The notes beneath the pieces are model-generated. The model did not search any database. It saw only the letters and a list, made by a program, of their open reading frames with translations, and was not told where the DNA came from. Below, in pieces: positions 49,616 through 62,211 of a stretch of DNA of 64,000 nt; position 1 is the stretch's first letter; every line of letters begins with the position of its first letter. A program made the translations under genes and the position numbers. Source of the DNA: Lobulomyces angularis (Eukaryota; Chytridiomycota; Chytridiomycetes; Lobulomycetales; Lobulomycetaceae); the NCBI GenBank assembly GCA_027604685.1, contig JADHYX010000017.1:36986-100985 (forward strand), read 5' to 3'.

Positions 49616-51362
49616 ATGGATTCTCCCAATAACACTGTAAATAATGTGAATTCGATTTTAAGAACCATTTTTTTTGCCTTGCTATTGGACATTTTAGCCT
49701 TTACAATTATTTTACCTCTTTTTCCTAGAATTTTAGATCAATACAAATTAACAGATGGAAGCAACAAAGATACCTTGTTTTTTTATTTCTTAGAAAAAAT
49801 TAAATATTATAAATTTTTAATTGGTGCTAGAAGTGATTTAGGTAATTTGACATTTAAGCTTTGTTTTTTATTGAAATCACTTCCCAAATTCAACTTTAGT
49901 CTCCATCGCTTTCTTTAAATAACTATTATACATATATTTTTTTAAAATCTAGATATCGTTCTGTTGGGTGGAGCTATTGGAAGTTTATTTAGCTTTCTCC
50001 AGTTTATATCAAGTCCTCATGTGGGGTCATTAAGGTACTTTGCTTACGTTAAAACATTTGACCATTATTTTCTTCGTTTTTTAATAGTGATAAATACGGA
50101 AGGAGGACAATCCTTTTACTTTCTATGGTATAAACTTTTTTTTTGACGATAATTTAATAATTTTAGTTTGGAAACGCATTATCCATGTTGTTGTGGATGT
50201 TTGCAAAAACATTTCCAATTTTTTTACTATCCAGGATTGTAGGAGGATTAACTGAAGGAAACGTTCAAATGTCAATAGCCATGATATCAGATGTTACCAC
50301 GGATCATAATCGTTCTAAAGGACTGGTGAAATATTCTTAAATTTTCAGGATCTAATTTTTTTTTCCTTCTTTAGGCATTAGTAGGAATTGCATTTGCTTT
50401 AGGTTTTACTGTTGGACCACCTCTTGGAGCATTTTTTTCCGCAATCGATTTAAATCAATTATTTCCTCATTTAAAAAATTTGCCTTTCCATCAGTATTCT
50501 TTTCCTGCAGTTTTTGCATTTGTATTAATTTTAATTGAAACCTTTTATATGTATTTAACCTTACCGGAAACTGTAAATTTTAAAAAAAATTTGGAAAAAA
50601 GCAATAAAAATGAAAATGAGAATGATATAAATGTTGGTGAAAGCAAAAGTTTACTAGAAACTAAAGAAGCCTTAGAAAAGTCTTCAGATGTTAAGTTAAC
50701 GGAACATAGTGGAAAGAATGTTAATATCCTATCGTTTATTCACTTCTTTTATCTTTTTTTTTTCTCCGGAATGGAGTTTACCTTAACCTTTTTAACTTAT
50801 GATAGGTTCCAATTTACAAACATGTCCCAAGGTAAAAGAAATTAAAAATTGAATGAAAATTGAAATGAATATATTCATATTTTAAGGAACATTATTGGGA
50901 TTTATAGGAATTTTGAGTGCCCTAGTACAAGGAGGATACGTTCGGAGGGTAGCTCATAAGTCAGTACATGAAAGATCACTGGCAATACAAGGTGTTCTTA
51001 GTTGCGGAATAGGATTAGGTATAATTGCCCTTGTTGCAAAAAAATATTTGGGGCAACAATTTTTATTCGTCGGCGCATCCTTTTTGGCTTTTACTTCAGG
51101 CACTGTTGTTTCTAGTTTGACCGCTTTAGCAAGTTTTGAAAGCAAGTCATCTCAAGGGAAAAATTTGGGAAAATTTAGAGCTTTTGGTCAGTTAGGGAGA
51201 TCAGTTGGCCCAATTTTTAGCTCTTCTATATACTGGGTCTATGGAGGAGTATACTGTTACAGTATTGGCTCAGTTTTTATGCTTTTTGTTACAGTATTAA
51301 TGATTTATTTAATCCCATCACCAGGTGATTGGAAAAATAAAGAGAAAGTGAAAGTAGCTTGA
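49616..51362 (+). CDS. MFS transporter, MFSD10/tetracycline-resistance-like
   Basis: Twelve-span major facilitator, similar to animal MFSD10 (TETRAN) and its fungal relatives, which export organic anions or drugs; the substrate here is unknown. Starts at ATG 49616; TM1 is LLLDILAFTIILPLFPRIL. The MFS signature between TM2 and TM3 is restored by splicing (SLSDKYGRRTILLLSM near 50030-50130). TM4-5 carry LLSRIVGGLTEGNVQMSIAM, with GIAFALGFTVGPPLGAFF downstream. A central acidic loop (KNENENDINVGESKS) separates the halves. The second half has RVAHKSVHERSLAIQ and FRAFGQLGRSVGPIFSS. Introns split the first half heavily, and the exon around 49760-49840 is the least certain. Confidence 0.88.
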
Positions 51363-51683
51363 ATAAAAAATTTTATATATTATACAGATATAGATGAACC
51401 ATTTTTACTATTATTTTGGTTATTGTTAGGTTTTTTATTATTTTAAATATTAGTATAACGCTACTCGATAATTTTTGGTGCAAATTTCTTAATTTTTTGC
51501 ATTCCAAACATATTTCATTCTACTCAACTAAAATTCCTCTTTTAGAATTATTATAAAGTCAACATAACATCTTGCAGCACTGTCAATAAGTTTGTGGTCA
51601 ATTTCTATGGAAAAATGGAAAAAAATTTTAAAAAAAAATATTTAATTGATCTTTACAAGACAAAATAGTAAAACATTAAATAA
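51363..51683. other. Intergenic
   Basis: AT-rich spacer. Nothing recognised. Confidence 0.5.
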
Positions 51684-53663
51684 ATGCAAACAGTAGAAAT
51701 AATAAGTCCAGTTAATGGAAAAATTTTTACTACAAAGTAAGTGTAAAAACAATTAAAATTTTTAAAATCTTGCATGGTTTTTTCAGAAATTATTTAAAAG
51801 AAACTGAAGCAGAAAATGTAATTCACGCCGCACATATAGCTCAACAAAAATGGAAAAATACCGCGATTGATACTAGAATTGAAATTGTTCAAAAATTTAT
51901 TAATTTCTTTGAAGAAAAGAGTGAAGAAATCTGTGAAGGTTTTCATTAATTTTGATTGCGGTAAAGTATTAACGACATACCATTAGAATTAACTTGGCTA
52001 ATGGGAAGGCCAAAGAAGCAAAATTTGAATGAAATTAATGGTTTCAAGGATAGAGCAAACTACTTGATAGAAATTTCAAAGGAGAGTTTAAACAACTATT
52101 TGTTGCCAGAAAAAGAAAATTTTAAAAGATTTATTAAAAGGGAGCCACTTGGAGTCATATTTGTTATTGCTCCTTGGAATTACCCATATTTATGTATGGT
52201 AAACAGTGTAGTCCCTGCAATTTTAGGTAGTTTCTTGATTTATGAAAGTATAATTAAATTTTTTTTCTTTCCTATAAGCTGGCAACTCAATTATTGTTAA
52301 ACAGTCTCCTCAAACATTTCCTTGCGCTGAAAGATTTGCCGAGGCATTTAAAACAGCTGGTTTACCAGATAATGTTTATCAAGTATTTTTTTCTTAATCT
52401 TTAACGATTTAATTTTTACTTTACACAGTTTCTTCATGTCAACCATGATGTAGCTGATAAAGTTATAAAAAATCCCAAAATTCAGTTTGTTCAATTCACG
52501 TAATTCTTCATAATTATTTTTTAATTTAATTAATTTTTAATTATTGTATTAGCGGATCCGTCAGAGGAGGAAAAGAAGTTTTAAAATCTGTTGGTCAAAG
52601 ATTTATTGGTACTGGTTTTGAATTAGGTGGTAAAGATCCTGCTTATGTTAGGGAAGATGCAGATGTTGGTAAATAGTAAAATATATTTTTAATATAACCA
52701 ATTAATATATTTTTTAAAAGATTATGCCGCAGAAAATTTAATTGGTACATTATAATATAAATTAATTAAGAAAATTTACAAATTACTCTTTAAAAGATGG
52801 AGCGTTTTACAATAGCGGACAAAGTTGCTGTGCTGTTGAAAGGTATTTCCTATCTATATTTTTTTCATTCTTGTAGGGTTTATGTTCATGAAAAAGTCTA
52901 CGATAAATTTGTAAGCAACTGTGTTGAATTGACGAAAAAAAATTATAAGCTTGGTGATCCCAACAATAAAGAAACAAATCTAGGGCCAGTTATTAACGCA
53001 GCTGCGGCAGCTGCCATTCGATCTCACATTACTGATGCAGGTAAATTAAAAAGAAATTTGTAGATATTTACAACTTTTTTTAGTCACCAAAGGAGCTACA
53101 AACTTAATAGAAGAGAACTTATTTCCAAGTAATAAGGTAGGAACTGCATACATTGCTCCTGCTATACTTGTTAATGTTAACCATAATATGAAAGTGATGA
53201 TGGATGAAACTTTTGGTCCAGTATTACCAATACAAAAGGTATGTACCTACCATTATGCAGTGAATAAAATAAGTTCATTATGAAATAAGGTTTCTTCCGA
53301 TGAGGAAGCAGTTAGATTAATGAACGACAGTGAATATGGTTTAACTGCTTCGATTTGGACGAAAGGTGAAAACTATTTAAGGCAGTTACTAAACTAAACG
53401 AATTTTTTTTTTGCTAGACGAAAAAAAAGCATTTGAGATTGGTGAAAAACTTGAAACCGGAACCGTGTTTATGAATAGGTAAATGTTGCCAATTTAATTA
53501 TTTCATACACTTAAGATAAAATTCAAAATATAGGTGTGATTGTCTAGATCCAGGACTTGCTTGGAGTGGCGTAAAAAATAGTGGAAGAGGTGTTTCATTG
53601 TCAAAGTATGGATTTGATGCTGTTACTAGGCCAAAAAGTTTTCATTTTAGAGTAAAGCATTAA
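51684..53663 (+). CDS. Aldehyde dehydrogenase family protein
   Basis: NAD(P)-dependent oxidation of an aldehyde to the acid; the natural substrate cannot be told from sequence. Starts at ATG 51684 (QTVEIISPVNGKIFTT) and ends at TAA 53663 (SFHFRVKH). At least 11 short exons and about 470 residues, the usual size. Seen: GVIFVIAPWNYPYLCMVNSV, the Rossmann FTGSVRGGKEV, catalytic Glu in GFELGGKDPAYV, and catalytic Cys in FYNSGQSCCAVERVYVHEKV. The latter is formed across exons at about 52670-52900. DETFGPVLPIQKV and SGVKNSGRGVSLSKYGFDA are also present. No targeting peptide is evident, so cytosolic by default. Confidence 0.93.
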
Positions 53664-54042
53664 TTTTAGAATTTAAAAATTTTTTGCTCTTTTGAATAAA
53701 ATTTTATCTTGTATTTCTTTTTTCTGAAATCCTGCTTTAATGTGATTCTATTTGTTTTTTTTATCTCCATCATAAACCACTGGAAAATCCTTTGCTACAT
53801 GTTGAACATACTAAAGCACTCTTTAATTATCAATTTAAAACCATTTAGTAAAGTTTGCAAATTTAGCAAAACTTAGAGTTGGATATAAAGAATAAATAAT
53901 TCCACTAATAATGACTCCAAAAGAAAATAATTATACAGTAAAATTTAAAATTAGATATAGTTTATTTTTCAATTAAGCCTACTACAATAAGTTTACTAAT
54001 GAACTTGTATAATCAGCTGCCTTCACTGATTTTAAATTTATT
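53664..54042. other. Convergent intergenic
   Basis: AT-rich region between the ALDH and G-alpha 3' ends. Nothing recognised. Confidence 0.5.
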
Positions 54043-55510
54043 TTATAAAAGCATTCCTTGATTGCGCAACGCAAACTTAACTATACATTCGTTTACTGAA
54101 TCCATTATATTTTTCACTTTTTAAGAAAAAAATTGTAGTTATTAAAAATATAGAAAAAAAAAAAAATTTACTAATTTTAGTATCAGTGCTATTGGTATAG
54201 TGAACAAAAATTTCTCTTTTAAAAGAATTTTGCTGTAAGAATTTATCTTTAAAAAAAGTCTTTGAAGTTTCAATTAAAGGCAATCCTAATTTTTATTTAT
54301 TTCAAATTTTTAAAAGCATTTTATAATCAGTAAGTTACTAATTTACCTGTATACTCCGGAAAAAATTTCTTTACTAGGCTATTGCTGTTTTTAACTTTTT
54401 TTTCAAATATATCTAGTTTATTCAAAAATAAAATTATCGGTATTTCCTTCAATATTGCATTGCTGCATATTTTGTTAAATAGTTGTATTGAATCTTCCAT
54501 TCTATTTATAGTCTTAAAATCTTCCTCTACCATGGTTTGATCATAACAACTTAAACTAGATACAAAAATTAGACACTGTAAATCTTTTTCCATATAAGGT
54601 ATCCCTATAGTTCATAATTCCCATAAAAGAGTACAAAAATTGAATTCTTACAAGCATGCCTCAAGCTTTTTTGACCTCCAACGTCAATGAAAGTAAAGTG
54701 TGATCCTTTAATTGTAAATCTATATTCTTTTATAAGGGAAGTAGCAACTCTTACTTGCAATATATCTATTATTAAATAATTATATAAAACTACTATACTT
54801 CATAGTAAATACCATTTTGATCGGGAATATAGTTTGATGCCAAAAATTTTCCCACATTATTTAAAAAACTATATGAAGAAATTTAATTTACAGCAAAAAT
54901 ATGCTACCCTTACTAATCTGCTGTGTCCTGAAGAATACTTTTACTACTTAAATCATAGCATTCCTTTATTTTAGGATGACTCCAAAATTTGCTAATATCT
55001 TCTACTTTGATTGATTTTCTATCTTCATCTGACAGTTTTTTTTCAAAAATTTTACATAGGTTCTACATATCATATTACATATAAATATTTCAATATTTTT
55101 TTTAAAAAAATTACCTTTAATTCTTCGTCTTCAACTACACTACTCGCCTGTAAATTTTTGGTTAAAATATTTAAACTGTCAAAGATATTATCCCAAATAT
55201 GTGATATGTAGGATAATTTTTCATCCTTTGTAAATCCATTAGCATAATTTAATTTCTAAATAGTTTAATTTAATTAAAAAATATTATCCTGGATTGAAAA
55301 ACCATCTGCTTTATAACTGTGGATTTTCCAGAGTCACCACTTCCTAATATTATAATTTTATGTTCTTCCCTATTCGCAATTCTTTTTCTTTCCTTTTCAA
55401 GTACTGCATCTATTGATTTTGATATTTTCTTTGCTTCTCTAAAAAAAATAATTTTTTTAGTGCTTTAAGTAACTTTCTATAATTTAATTTTACTTTTCTT
55501 CAAGAGACAT
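54043..55510 (-). CDS. Divergent G-protein alpha subunit (cluster copy A)
   Basis: First of three tandem minus-strand G-alpha genes. Starts at ATG 55510 (MSLEEK) and ends at TAA 54043. About 8 exons and roughly 350 residues. P-loop [20 protein letters not shown]; switch I LQVRVATSLIKEYRF keeps the GTPase Arg and the Mg-binding Thr; switch II DVGGQKSLRHAC keeps catalytic Gln but has Lys for the usual Arg; NKLD is intact; the guanine-contact loop is TNSTDT for TCATDT. No Gly2 or Cys3 for lipidation. The C-terminus is RNQGMLL, with no Cys at -4. This is the most divergent of the four in switch I. No disabling break was seen, so it is called a gene. Confidence 0.87.
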
Positions 55511-55822
55511 TCCTATAAATTTTAAAAAACTTATATTTTGTTTTATGTTTTTAAATGATTATATTAATTTTCGTTCGTTTTTTTTTTAATATTTTTATTA
55601 TTATTTGTTTTTATCTTTTGATTGGTTAATTCAAAAAAAGGTATTTTATCTAATTTATTGAAGAATATTTACAATTTCTTAAGTGGTAACCGGTTAAAAT
55701 CGTCATTTCATAAATTAAAAAATATATGATATCTATATTAAAAATCTAAGAAAAAAGAAATATTTTATTTTTTGGGTTTCTATAAACAAGAGTTTTAAAG
55801 TAAGAGAAAAATTCTTTTTCAT
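55511..55822. other. Spacer within the G-alpha array
   Basis: About 310 bases of AT-rich sequence. Nothing recognised; nearly the same length as the next spacer. Confidence 0.5.
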
Positions 55823-57351
55823 TCAAACAAGTCCTGAAATAAAATAAAAAATTAGTATATTTTTAAAAAAAATTTTTTTACCTCCTGCCTCAAGTGAAGA
55901 ACGGAATATAATTTCACTTTAAATACATTATTAAAAGTAAGATATTAAAAAAAAAAATTCTAATATAAATTTACTTGACAGTATCTATAACTTTTTTCAT
56001 AATTTTAATGTCAGTACTGTTAGTGAAATGGGTATAGATCTGTCTATGAGTTGACGTATTCACTTCCCTAAACTTATTTTTGAAAAATTCTTTTGAGTTC
56101 TCAAGCAAAGGTAAACCTTTTTGAATCTTTGTTAGTATATCATATATATTCTTTGATTTTTTTATCACCTTTAAAATCTTGAAAGTACTTTTTTAGGGGC
56201 GAAGTTCTAAAAGTAATTTAAAATAAAAAAGTTTTAAATTTTTTTGATTACTTGATTTTTTTTTCAAACAAATCAATTTTATTTAAAAATAAAATAATTG
56301 AAACAGATTGTAGTAATTTATTATCGCATATAATTTTGAATAAATTTATAGAGTCTGTCATTGCATTAGTTTTTTCTTTATCTTCTTCTTCTGATAAAAT
56401 CTGATCATAGCAACTTAAACTTGCTACAAAAATTACCGATTTTATATCATCAGAAAAATATGGCACCCCTATAATAAAATTGATGTTCATTAGTAACTTA
56501 AATCAATTAAATAGGATAATTTCTATTTTTTATTAAAAATATTTCAAGTTTTATAGGATTTTTTGGTATTACAAAACTGTCTTAAAGATTTTTGACCTCC
56601 TACATCATACACTTTAAACTTTTTTGTTTTATAAGTAAAGACAGTTTCTGTAATTGTAATCGTTTTATGCCGAACTTGCAAAATGTCTGGTTTATTAGAA
56701 AATTTTGTTTTAAAAGAAGAATGTAAAAAAAAAAAAAAAACTGACCTTCTTTTTCAGGAGTAAAAGTCTTTGAAAAGATTTTATTTATATTATTAAAAAA
56801 ATATTCAGCCGTTTCTTGCATAGAAAATTCATTAGCTCTTAAATAGCATTGCTGAACACCTCTATCTTTCCAATACTTATCAACTTCGATAGCTTTAATG
56901 CTGTCTCTCTTTTCATTTGGAACCCCTATCTGTAGAAGTTTGCCAAATTCCTTAATGATTTTTTTATTCGTTAAATAATTTATTAAGATTTTTGTTTTTT
57001 ATATACCTCATTTTCCTTTGATTCATATTGTATTCCAAATTCAATCATTTGAGTTGATAATACTTTTAACGAATCGAATATGTTATCAAAAATAATTAAT
57101 TTATAATGCTGCTTCTCTTTATCACTAAAACCACCAGTGTAATTCAACTTTAATTGTTTTAATACAGTAGATTTTCCGGATTCTCCGCTACCCAATAACA
57201 TTATCTTATAAGATGATTCTAACTGCAGCTTTTTGAATTCAGATTTAATTTCTGCGTCAATGCTGTTTGAAATTCTTTTCTGAATTCTAAAATTTTTTAT
57301 CAATTAATTTTTTATAGTTAAAACTTACTTTTCTTCTTCTGTTAATCCCAT
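55823..57351 (-). CDS. Divergent G-protein alpha subunit (cluster copy B)
   Basis: Starts at ATG 57351 (MGLTEEEK, with Gly2 for myristoylation) and ends at TGA 55823. P-loop LLGSGESGKSTVLKQLKLNY is canonical. Switch I is LQVRHKTITITETVF, switch II DVGGQKSLRQF, then [13 protein letters not shown] and HFTNSTDIKIM (TCAT changed to TNST). The C-terminus IIFRSSLEAGGLV is split by a small intron (about 55826-55880). Seen motifs are complete, so it should bind and hydrolyse GTP. It shares the Lys in DVGGQK and the TNxT loop with its two neighbours but not with the gene at 4395, which argues that the three arose by local duplication. Confidence 0.88.
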
Positions 57352-57664
57352 ATATCTATTTTGCAAGAAATAAAATTAAAAATGCTTTTAAAATAATATA
57401 GTTTTTGTTTTTTCTTCTTAAATTTATATAAAAATTGGAATATTAAAATAATTTTTAAATTTTTATTTCGTTAAAATAAAATTTACCAATCACGGAACAA
57501 AAAAAATAAAAATTAATTTTTCAAAAAAACAAAATGTAAATTTACAATAATATACATATTATTAATAAAAAAAAAATTGAGAATTATTACCAATAAATTA
57601 AAATTGTATTAAAAAGAAAATATATAAAAGTTTTACAATAATTAATTTCATCTAACATAATAGT
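57352..57664. other. Spacer within the G-alpha array
   Basis: About 310 bases of AT-rich sequence between gene copies. Nothing recognised. Confidence 0.5.
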
Positions 57665-59237
57665 TTATATAATTAAACCTTACAAAGAAAGAATACAAAT
57701 ATAGAATGATAAAAAGTAAGTTTTATATATAAAATTTTTTTTTACCTGTTTCTTTCAAACTCACTTTAAATATAATCTGACTATAAAAAAAGAAAAAAAT
57801 TAACATATTATTAAATTATTTAATTAATACAATAACAAATATTAAAATATTTCAATTTGATTTTTCAATTACCTAACGCTATCAATGACTTTTCTCATGA
57901 TTTTTAAATCTGTGCAATTTGTAAAATGAGGGAATATGTCTTTTTTGCTTAAATTTTGTTTTAAAAATAAGTCCTTAAAAAATAATTTTGTTGATTCAAT
58001 CAACGGCAATCCTATATTAGAAAATATTTTATATTTTTAATACGCATTAGTTTATATATACTAGTGACTTCTTACCTTGGTATTGTGGGAAATACTTTTT
58101 CACTGGTGAAATATTAATTTTCTTTTCCAATAGATCAGTTTTATTCAAAAACAATATAATGGAACACTTTTTTAATAAGTTATTATCGCATATGCTTTTG
58201 AATAAAATTAAAGAGTCAGTCATTCGATTTTCGCTTGAATCTTCCTCCAACATTTGATCATAACTTGATAATGAAGTTACAAATATAATAACGTTCAAGT
58301 CTTCACTGAAATATGGTGCCCCTAGTTTTTTTTTTTTTATTTTAAGATTTCGTTATTTTTTTTTGTCTATTTACAAAAATTTCTCAAAGATTTCTGGCCA
58401 CCAACATCAATGACATTTAATTTTAATGATTTTACAACGAAGTTGGTTTCGGTAATTGTCAAGGTTTTTATTCTTATTTGCAAAATATCTATAAAGAAAA
58501 ATTAATTTTTTTTACGAAGAATTAGCTGGAAAAAAACCTTCTTTTTCCAATTCATAATTGGGTGTGTATTTTTTTATATTGTTAAAAAAGCTTCAGAAAT
58601 TAAAAAATGATTATTAATTTAATTTTATTTCAAAATCTTACTAAAATATATTTTCCTGTAAGGTATATTCCTTAGCTCTGCCAAACACCTTTTGAATTCC
58701 TTCGTCATTCCAAAATTTTTCAATATCATCATTTCTCAAAGTTCTTTCATCTTCTGGTATACCTTGTATTAGTTCATTTGCGAAATTCTGGTTAAAAATT
58801 TAAAAAAAATTAAGTTATCGTTAATAAATACTTGATTTTCTGGTAACAGTTCTATTTGAAATATTTTGGCTTGAGTTGCAAGAATTTTAAGATTATCATA
58901 AATGTTGCACCAAAAGTATGATTTAAATTTCTCAGTTTCTTTGATATATTTATTTTATTTTAGAATCAAAATTTTAGTTCCTACCTTGCCGATTAAATTC
59001 CACACCATAATTTATTTTCATTTGTTTAAGTACCGTAGATTTTCCGGAATCTCCTGTACCAAGTAAAACAATCTTGACTGCTTTTCCCTTTTTTTTCTCT
59101 AGCTGTCTTAATTTTTCCTCTTTTTTTATATTATTTTCAATGTCCTGACTTATTCTTCTTGCTTTCCTAGATGTTATCTTTTTTAAAAAAAAAATCATTT
59201 GAAGTTTTTCTCACCTTTCATCCTCTTTAATTCCCAT
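57665..59237 (-). CDS. Divergent G-protein alpha subunit (cluster copy C)
   Basis: Starts at ATG 59237 (MGIKEDER, Gly2 present, no Cys3) and ends at TAA 57665. P-loop LLGTGDSGKSTVLKQMKINY; switch I LQIRIKTLTITETNF; switch II DVGGQKSLRNFC; LFLNKTDLLEKKI (NKTD for NKxD); guanine loop HFTNCTDLKIMRK. The C-terminus is KVSLKETGLII, formed with a final small exon. A Lys-rich stretch (KLRQLEKKKGKAVK) precedes the P-loop. Intact by inspection. Each copy has a different extreme C-terminus (GMLL, GGLV, TGLII), the part that reads the receptor, which suggests different receptor partners. Confidence 0.88.
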
Positions 59238-59947
59238 TATTTAATGTATATTTATTTTTTCTATATATTTTTTTTTTAGCAAATCAGCTCTTGAATTAAA
59301 TATAAAATATTTTAAGATTAATTTAATATTTTTAAAATTATAAATGTAAATGTACTTAATATTTTTCCTTAAAATTTTTAAATATATATTAATTTATTGT
59401 TTTTTTATTTATTTTTACTTTCTTCGGAATACTAGCTGATTGGTTTGGTTTGGTTAAACAAATTAAAATTTTTTAAAAAATGGCAAAATATTACAAAACT
59501 TAGTCGAAAACTAAAAAAAATAGTGATAATGCATTAATAAGAATTATTTTTTCATGTAAAATAATTTTTTAGAATTACATGAAAAATAATATTTTTATTT
59601 TTTTGGGTTTTGTTTTTATTTATTTCTGAAGTTTTTAATAAAACAAAATATAGTACAACACTTTCCTCATTACTAAAAAGAATTAGAGAAAAATTCTTAA
59701 AAATTGGCTCAATAAATAGGATCTTGATAAAAATAAGTATTTTAATTGCAGTGTTTAGGCCATGATACACTTTTTTATTGTGAACATATTTTTATCAGAC
59801 AATCATCTTATTAACTTTTTACGTTTGTATATCAAAAGGAATTTAGATTCAGAAAAATTAAAAATAAAAAATAGTTCTAAAAATAAGTACCAGAATGGTT
59901 TACATATATTAATAACCATATTTTGGAGAAATTTTTGCAGTTTTAGT
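59238..59947. other. Intergenic, about 0.7 kb
   Basis: AT-rich region upstream of G-alpha copy C and downstream of the SDR. An open frame across 59762-60031 (+) overlaps the SDR C-terminus in antisense and was not called. Confidence 0.5.
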
Positions 59948-61093
59948 TTACTTTCTATCAACAACGGTGCATGCTGCTTGGCAGGTTGGAAATATGGTTA
60001 CTGCTGCAATTTGAACGTGAGGTGGTCGTGAAGCTGTAAAAACTATAGTCTCAGCAATATCTTCAATTTTTAAGATTGTATTATTGTTAGAATTTTATTA
60101 GAAGCAGCAAATCACCTTGTCCAGTTAATGGCGGGGAACTCAAAGATTTGTATACATTGGCCGCTTTTGTCTTATCTTGCAAACGAACTTCACTGAATTC
60201 AGTTTCGACAAGACCTTTATTTTTTTTTTTTTAATTGTGTTCATGTGTTCATCAATTAAAATTCACACCTGGATCAATAGAGGTCACGTTTATGGCAGTT
60301 GAAACTAATTCCTTTCGAAGGGTGTTTGCTAAAAATCTGTTAAAGCAGAAAATTTAAAAAAAAAAGTATCATACTAATTGCATCTACTGCATGCTTTGAG
60401 GCACAATAAATTCCACCTCCAGGGTAAGTTTCTCTACCTGCAATTGATGAAACGTTTATAATATGACCACTGTTTCTTTTTTTCATTCCGGGTAATATAG
60501 CTTTTGTAACATACAACAAACCTACACAGTTATTTTATTTTTTCACCCACATGGAAGAAAATATTTTACCTTTAACATTAACGTCAAACATTGTGTCAAT
60601 AGCATCTGATGTTACATCTTCAATTGTGTCAACTCCAAGAGCCAAACCAGCGTTATTGACTAAAATATCTATGTTAGAAAATTCAGAAGGAAGAGAAGAT
60701 ATTGTTTTGTCAACAAGATTTTTGTTTGCAACGTCTAATTGTAAATTATGAACTTTAATTTTAGGATAATTAGTTTGAAATTCAGCTTTGAGTTGCTCTA
60801 ATCTTTCTATTCTTCTTGCTGAGTAAAAAAATTTTTTTCATTAGAAAGAAGAAAAATAATTCAATATAAAAAGGTAAATAATTTTTTTAAATTTATATAA
60901 AAAAATACCTGCTAAAATTAGATTTGAACCTGCTTTTGCAAATTCCACAGCTGTTGCTTTACCAATGCCTGCACTATCAATATCAAAAAGTTTATTTCAT
61001 AGGAACAATATTTATTGATTTTTATGTTAAAAATAAAAAATTAGGGTACCTTGCTCCAGTAATAAACACAGTCTTTCCAATTAATCTACTCAT
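59948..61093 (-). CDS. Short-chain dehydrogenase/reductase (YMR226C/YdfG-like)
   Basis: NADP-dependent oxidoreductase; the yeast and bacterial relatives act on serine, 3-hydroxy acids or related small alcohols. Starts at ATG 61093 (MSRLIGKTVFITGA). The first intron splits the cofactor loop TGASAGIGKATA. ARRIERL follows the second strand, which fits NADP. LVNNAGLALG, catalytic Ser in INVSSIAGRETYP and YCASK (Tyr-x-x-x-Lys) are present. DPGLVETEF and PPHVQIAAVTIFPT close the domain. About 260 residues, the family norm. Confidence 0.92.
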
Positions 61094-61296
61094 ATTTTTT
61101 GAAACAGTACAATAAAAAAAAATTTTTTTCCCCCATTTTTTTTCATATTAATAATACTATTAAAGAAAAATATTAAGTTGAGCGTTTAAAAACTAAAAAA
61201 AATTTTGATTTATTATGTTTGGAAAAAATAATCTTTTTACTAATGAAAAAATTGTAAAAAAAAAAAAATAAAATAATGAATTGCTAAGTGCTGAAA

Positions 61297-62086
61297 TTAT
61301 AGTTCCAGTTTATTATGGCCAGCAGACGCTGTTTTAAATGTATCCCAATAAAAGTACACTAGAGGAAATATTAATGAGAAAGCTGCCACCAATAAATCAG
61401 ACTGAATTATAAAATAAATCCACAACACAGCATATCTATTTGATATAATTAACTTTAACTACTTAAATGTTAAAAAAATTAGATTCCTTACCCAGGAGCT
61501 TTCTTCATTCCAAAGAACGACCTGTCCCTCACAGTAAAGTTAATTACTTGTATACCACAAAAAATACTGCCTAGTTATGTATAAAAAAATTAAAAATTAA
61601 ATTCAAAGTTGTCGGTACTTCAAACAGAAAAAAAATAATTTTTAAATTTTAATTACATAAAAAGAAAAACAGTTTAAATTTTTTTGTTGCTTTATATCTA
61701 TTTGTCCAATAAAAAACAAAAAACAAAACGAAGGCATTTGGTATATGCCGTTTTAAGATGTAAGTTAAATTAAAATTTTCTTCATATCCTGTAATGTAAC
61801 TAGTAAAAAGACAATTTAAGACTAAAATTTATACCATATTGCTGATGTAATGTAAGATCAAGTCCAGCTTGAAGCATTGACAAGGGAATAGTTAATAATG
61901 AAGCTTCAAATAAATAATCTATTCTTTCAAATAGATAAATGACTTAAATAATTTAAAACGATCTGTTGTTTTCAAAACCTGGAGGAGGTGTTGGCTTCAT
62001 AATTTTTTCGTTTTTTAAAATTCCAGTTTGATTAATAATATTCCATTGTTCATTTTCCTCAATTTTAACTTCCTTAACTTCGACCA
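61297..62086 (-). CDS. Small multi-span membrane protein (fungal DUF7719-like, tentative)
   Basis: Starts at ATG 62086 (MVEVKEIEENEQWNIINQTG) and ends at TAA 61297 (GHNKLEL). Exons are short, giving about 180 residues. A soluble acidic N-terminus with KPTPPPGF leads to four likely spans: LFEASLLTIPLSMLQAGLDL, RHIPNAFVLFFVFYWTNR, a third around GSIFCGIQVIN, and LWIYFIIQSDLLVAA with LIFPLVYFYW. The loop FFGMKKAPG before the last spans recalls a conserved MK-x-AP element of uncharacterised fungal membrane proteins (DUF7719, recalled from memory). Function unknown. Confidence 0.6.
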
Positions 62087-62211
62087 TTTTTTCTGTGAAA
62101 ATTCAAAAACTTTGTGCAAAAAAAAAAATTTTGAAGTAAAAATTTTCTTAATATTTATTCAACATCAAAAAAAAAAAAAAAAAAAAAATTACTTAAAAAA
62201 ACTATTTTAAT

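Noticed and set aside
59762..60031. Plus-strand open frame
   Set aside because: Largely antisense to the SDR C-terminal exon and spacer.
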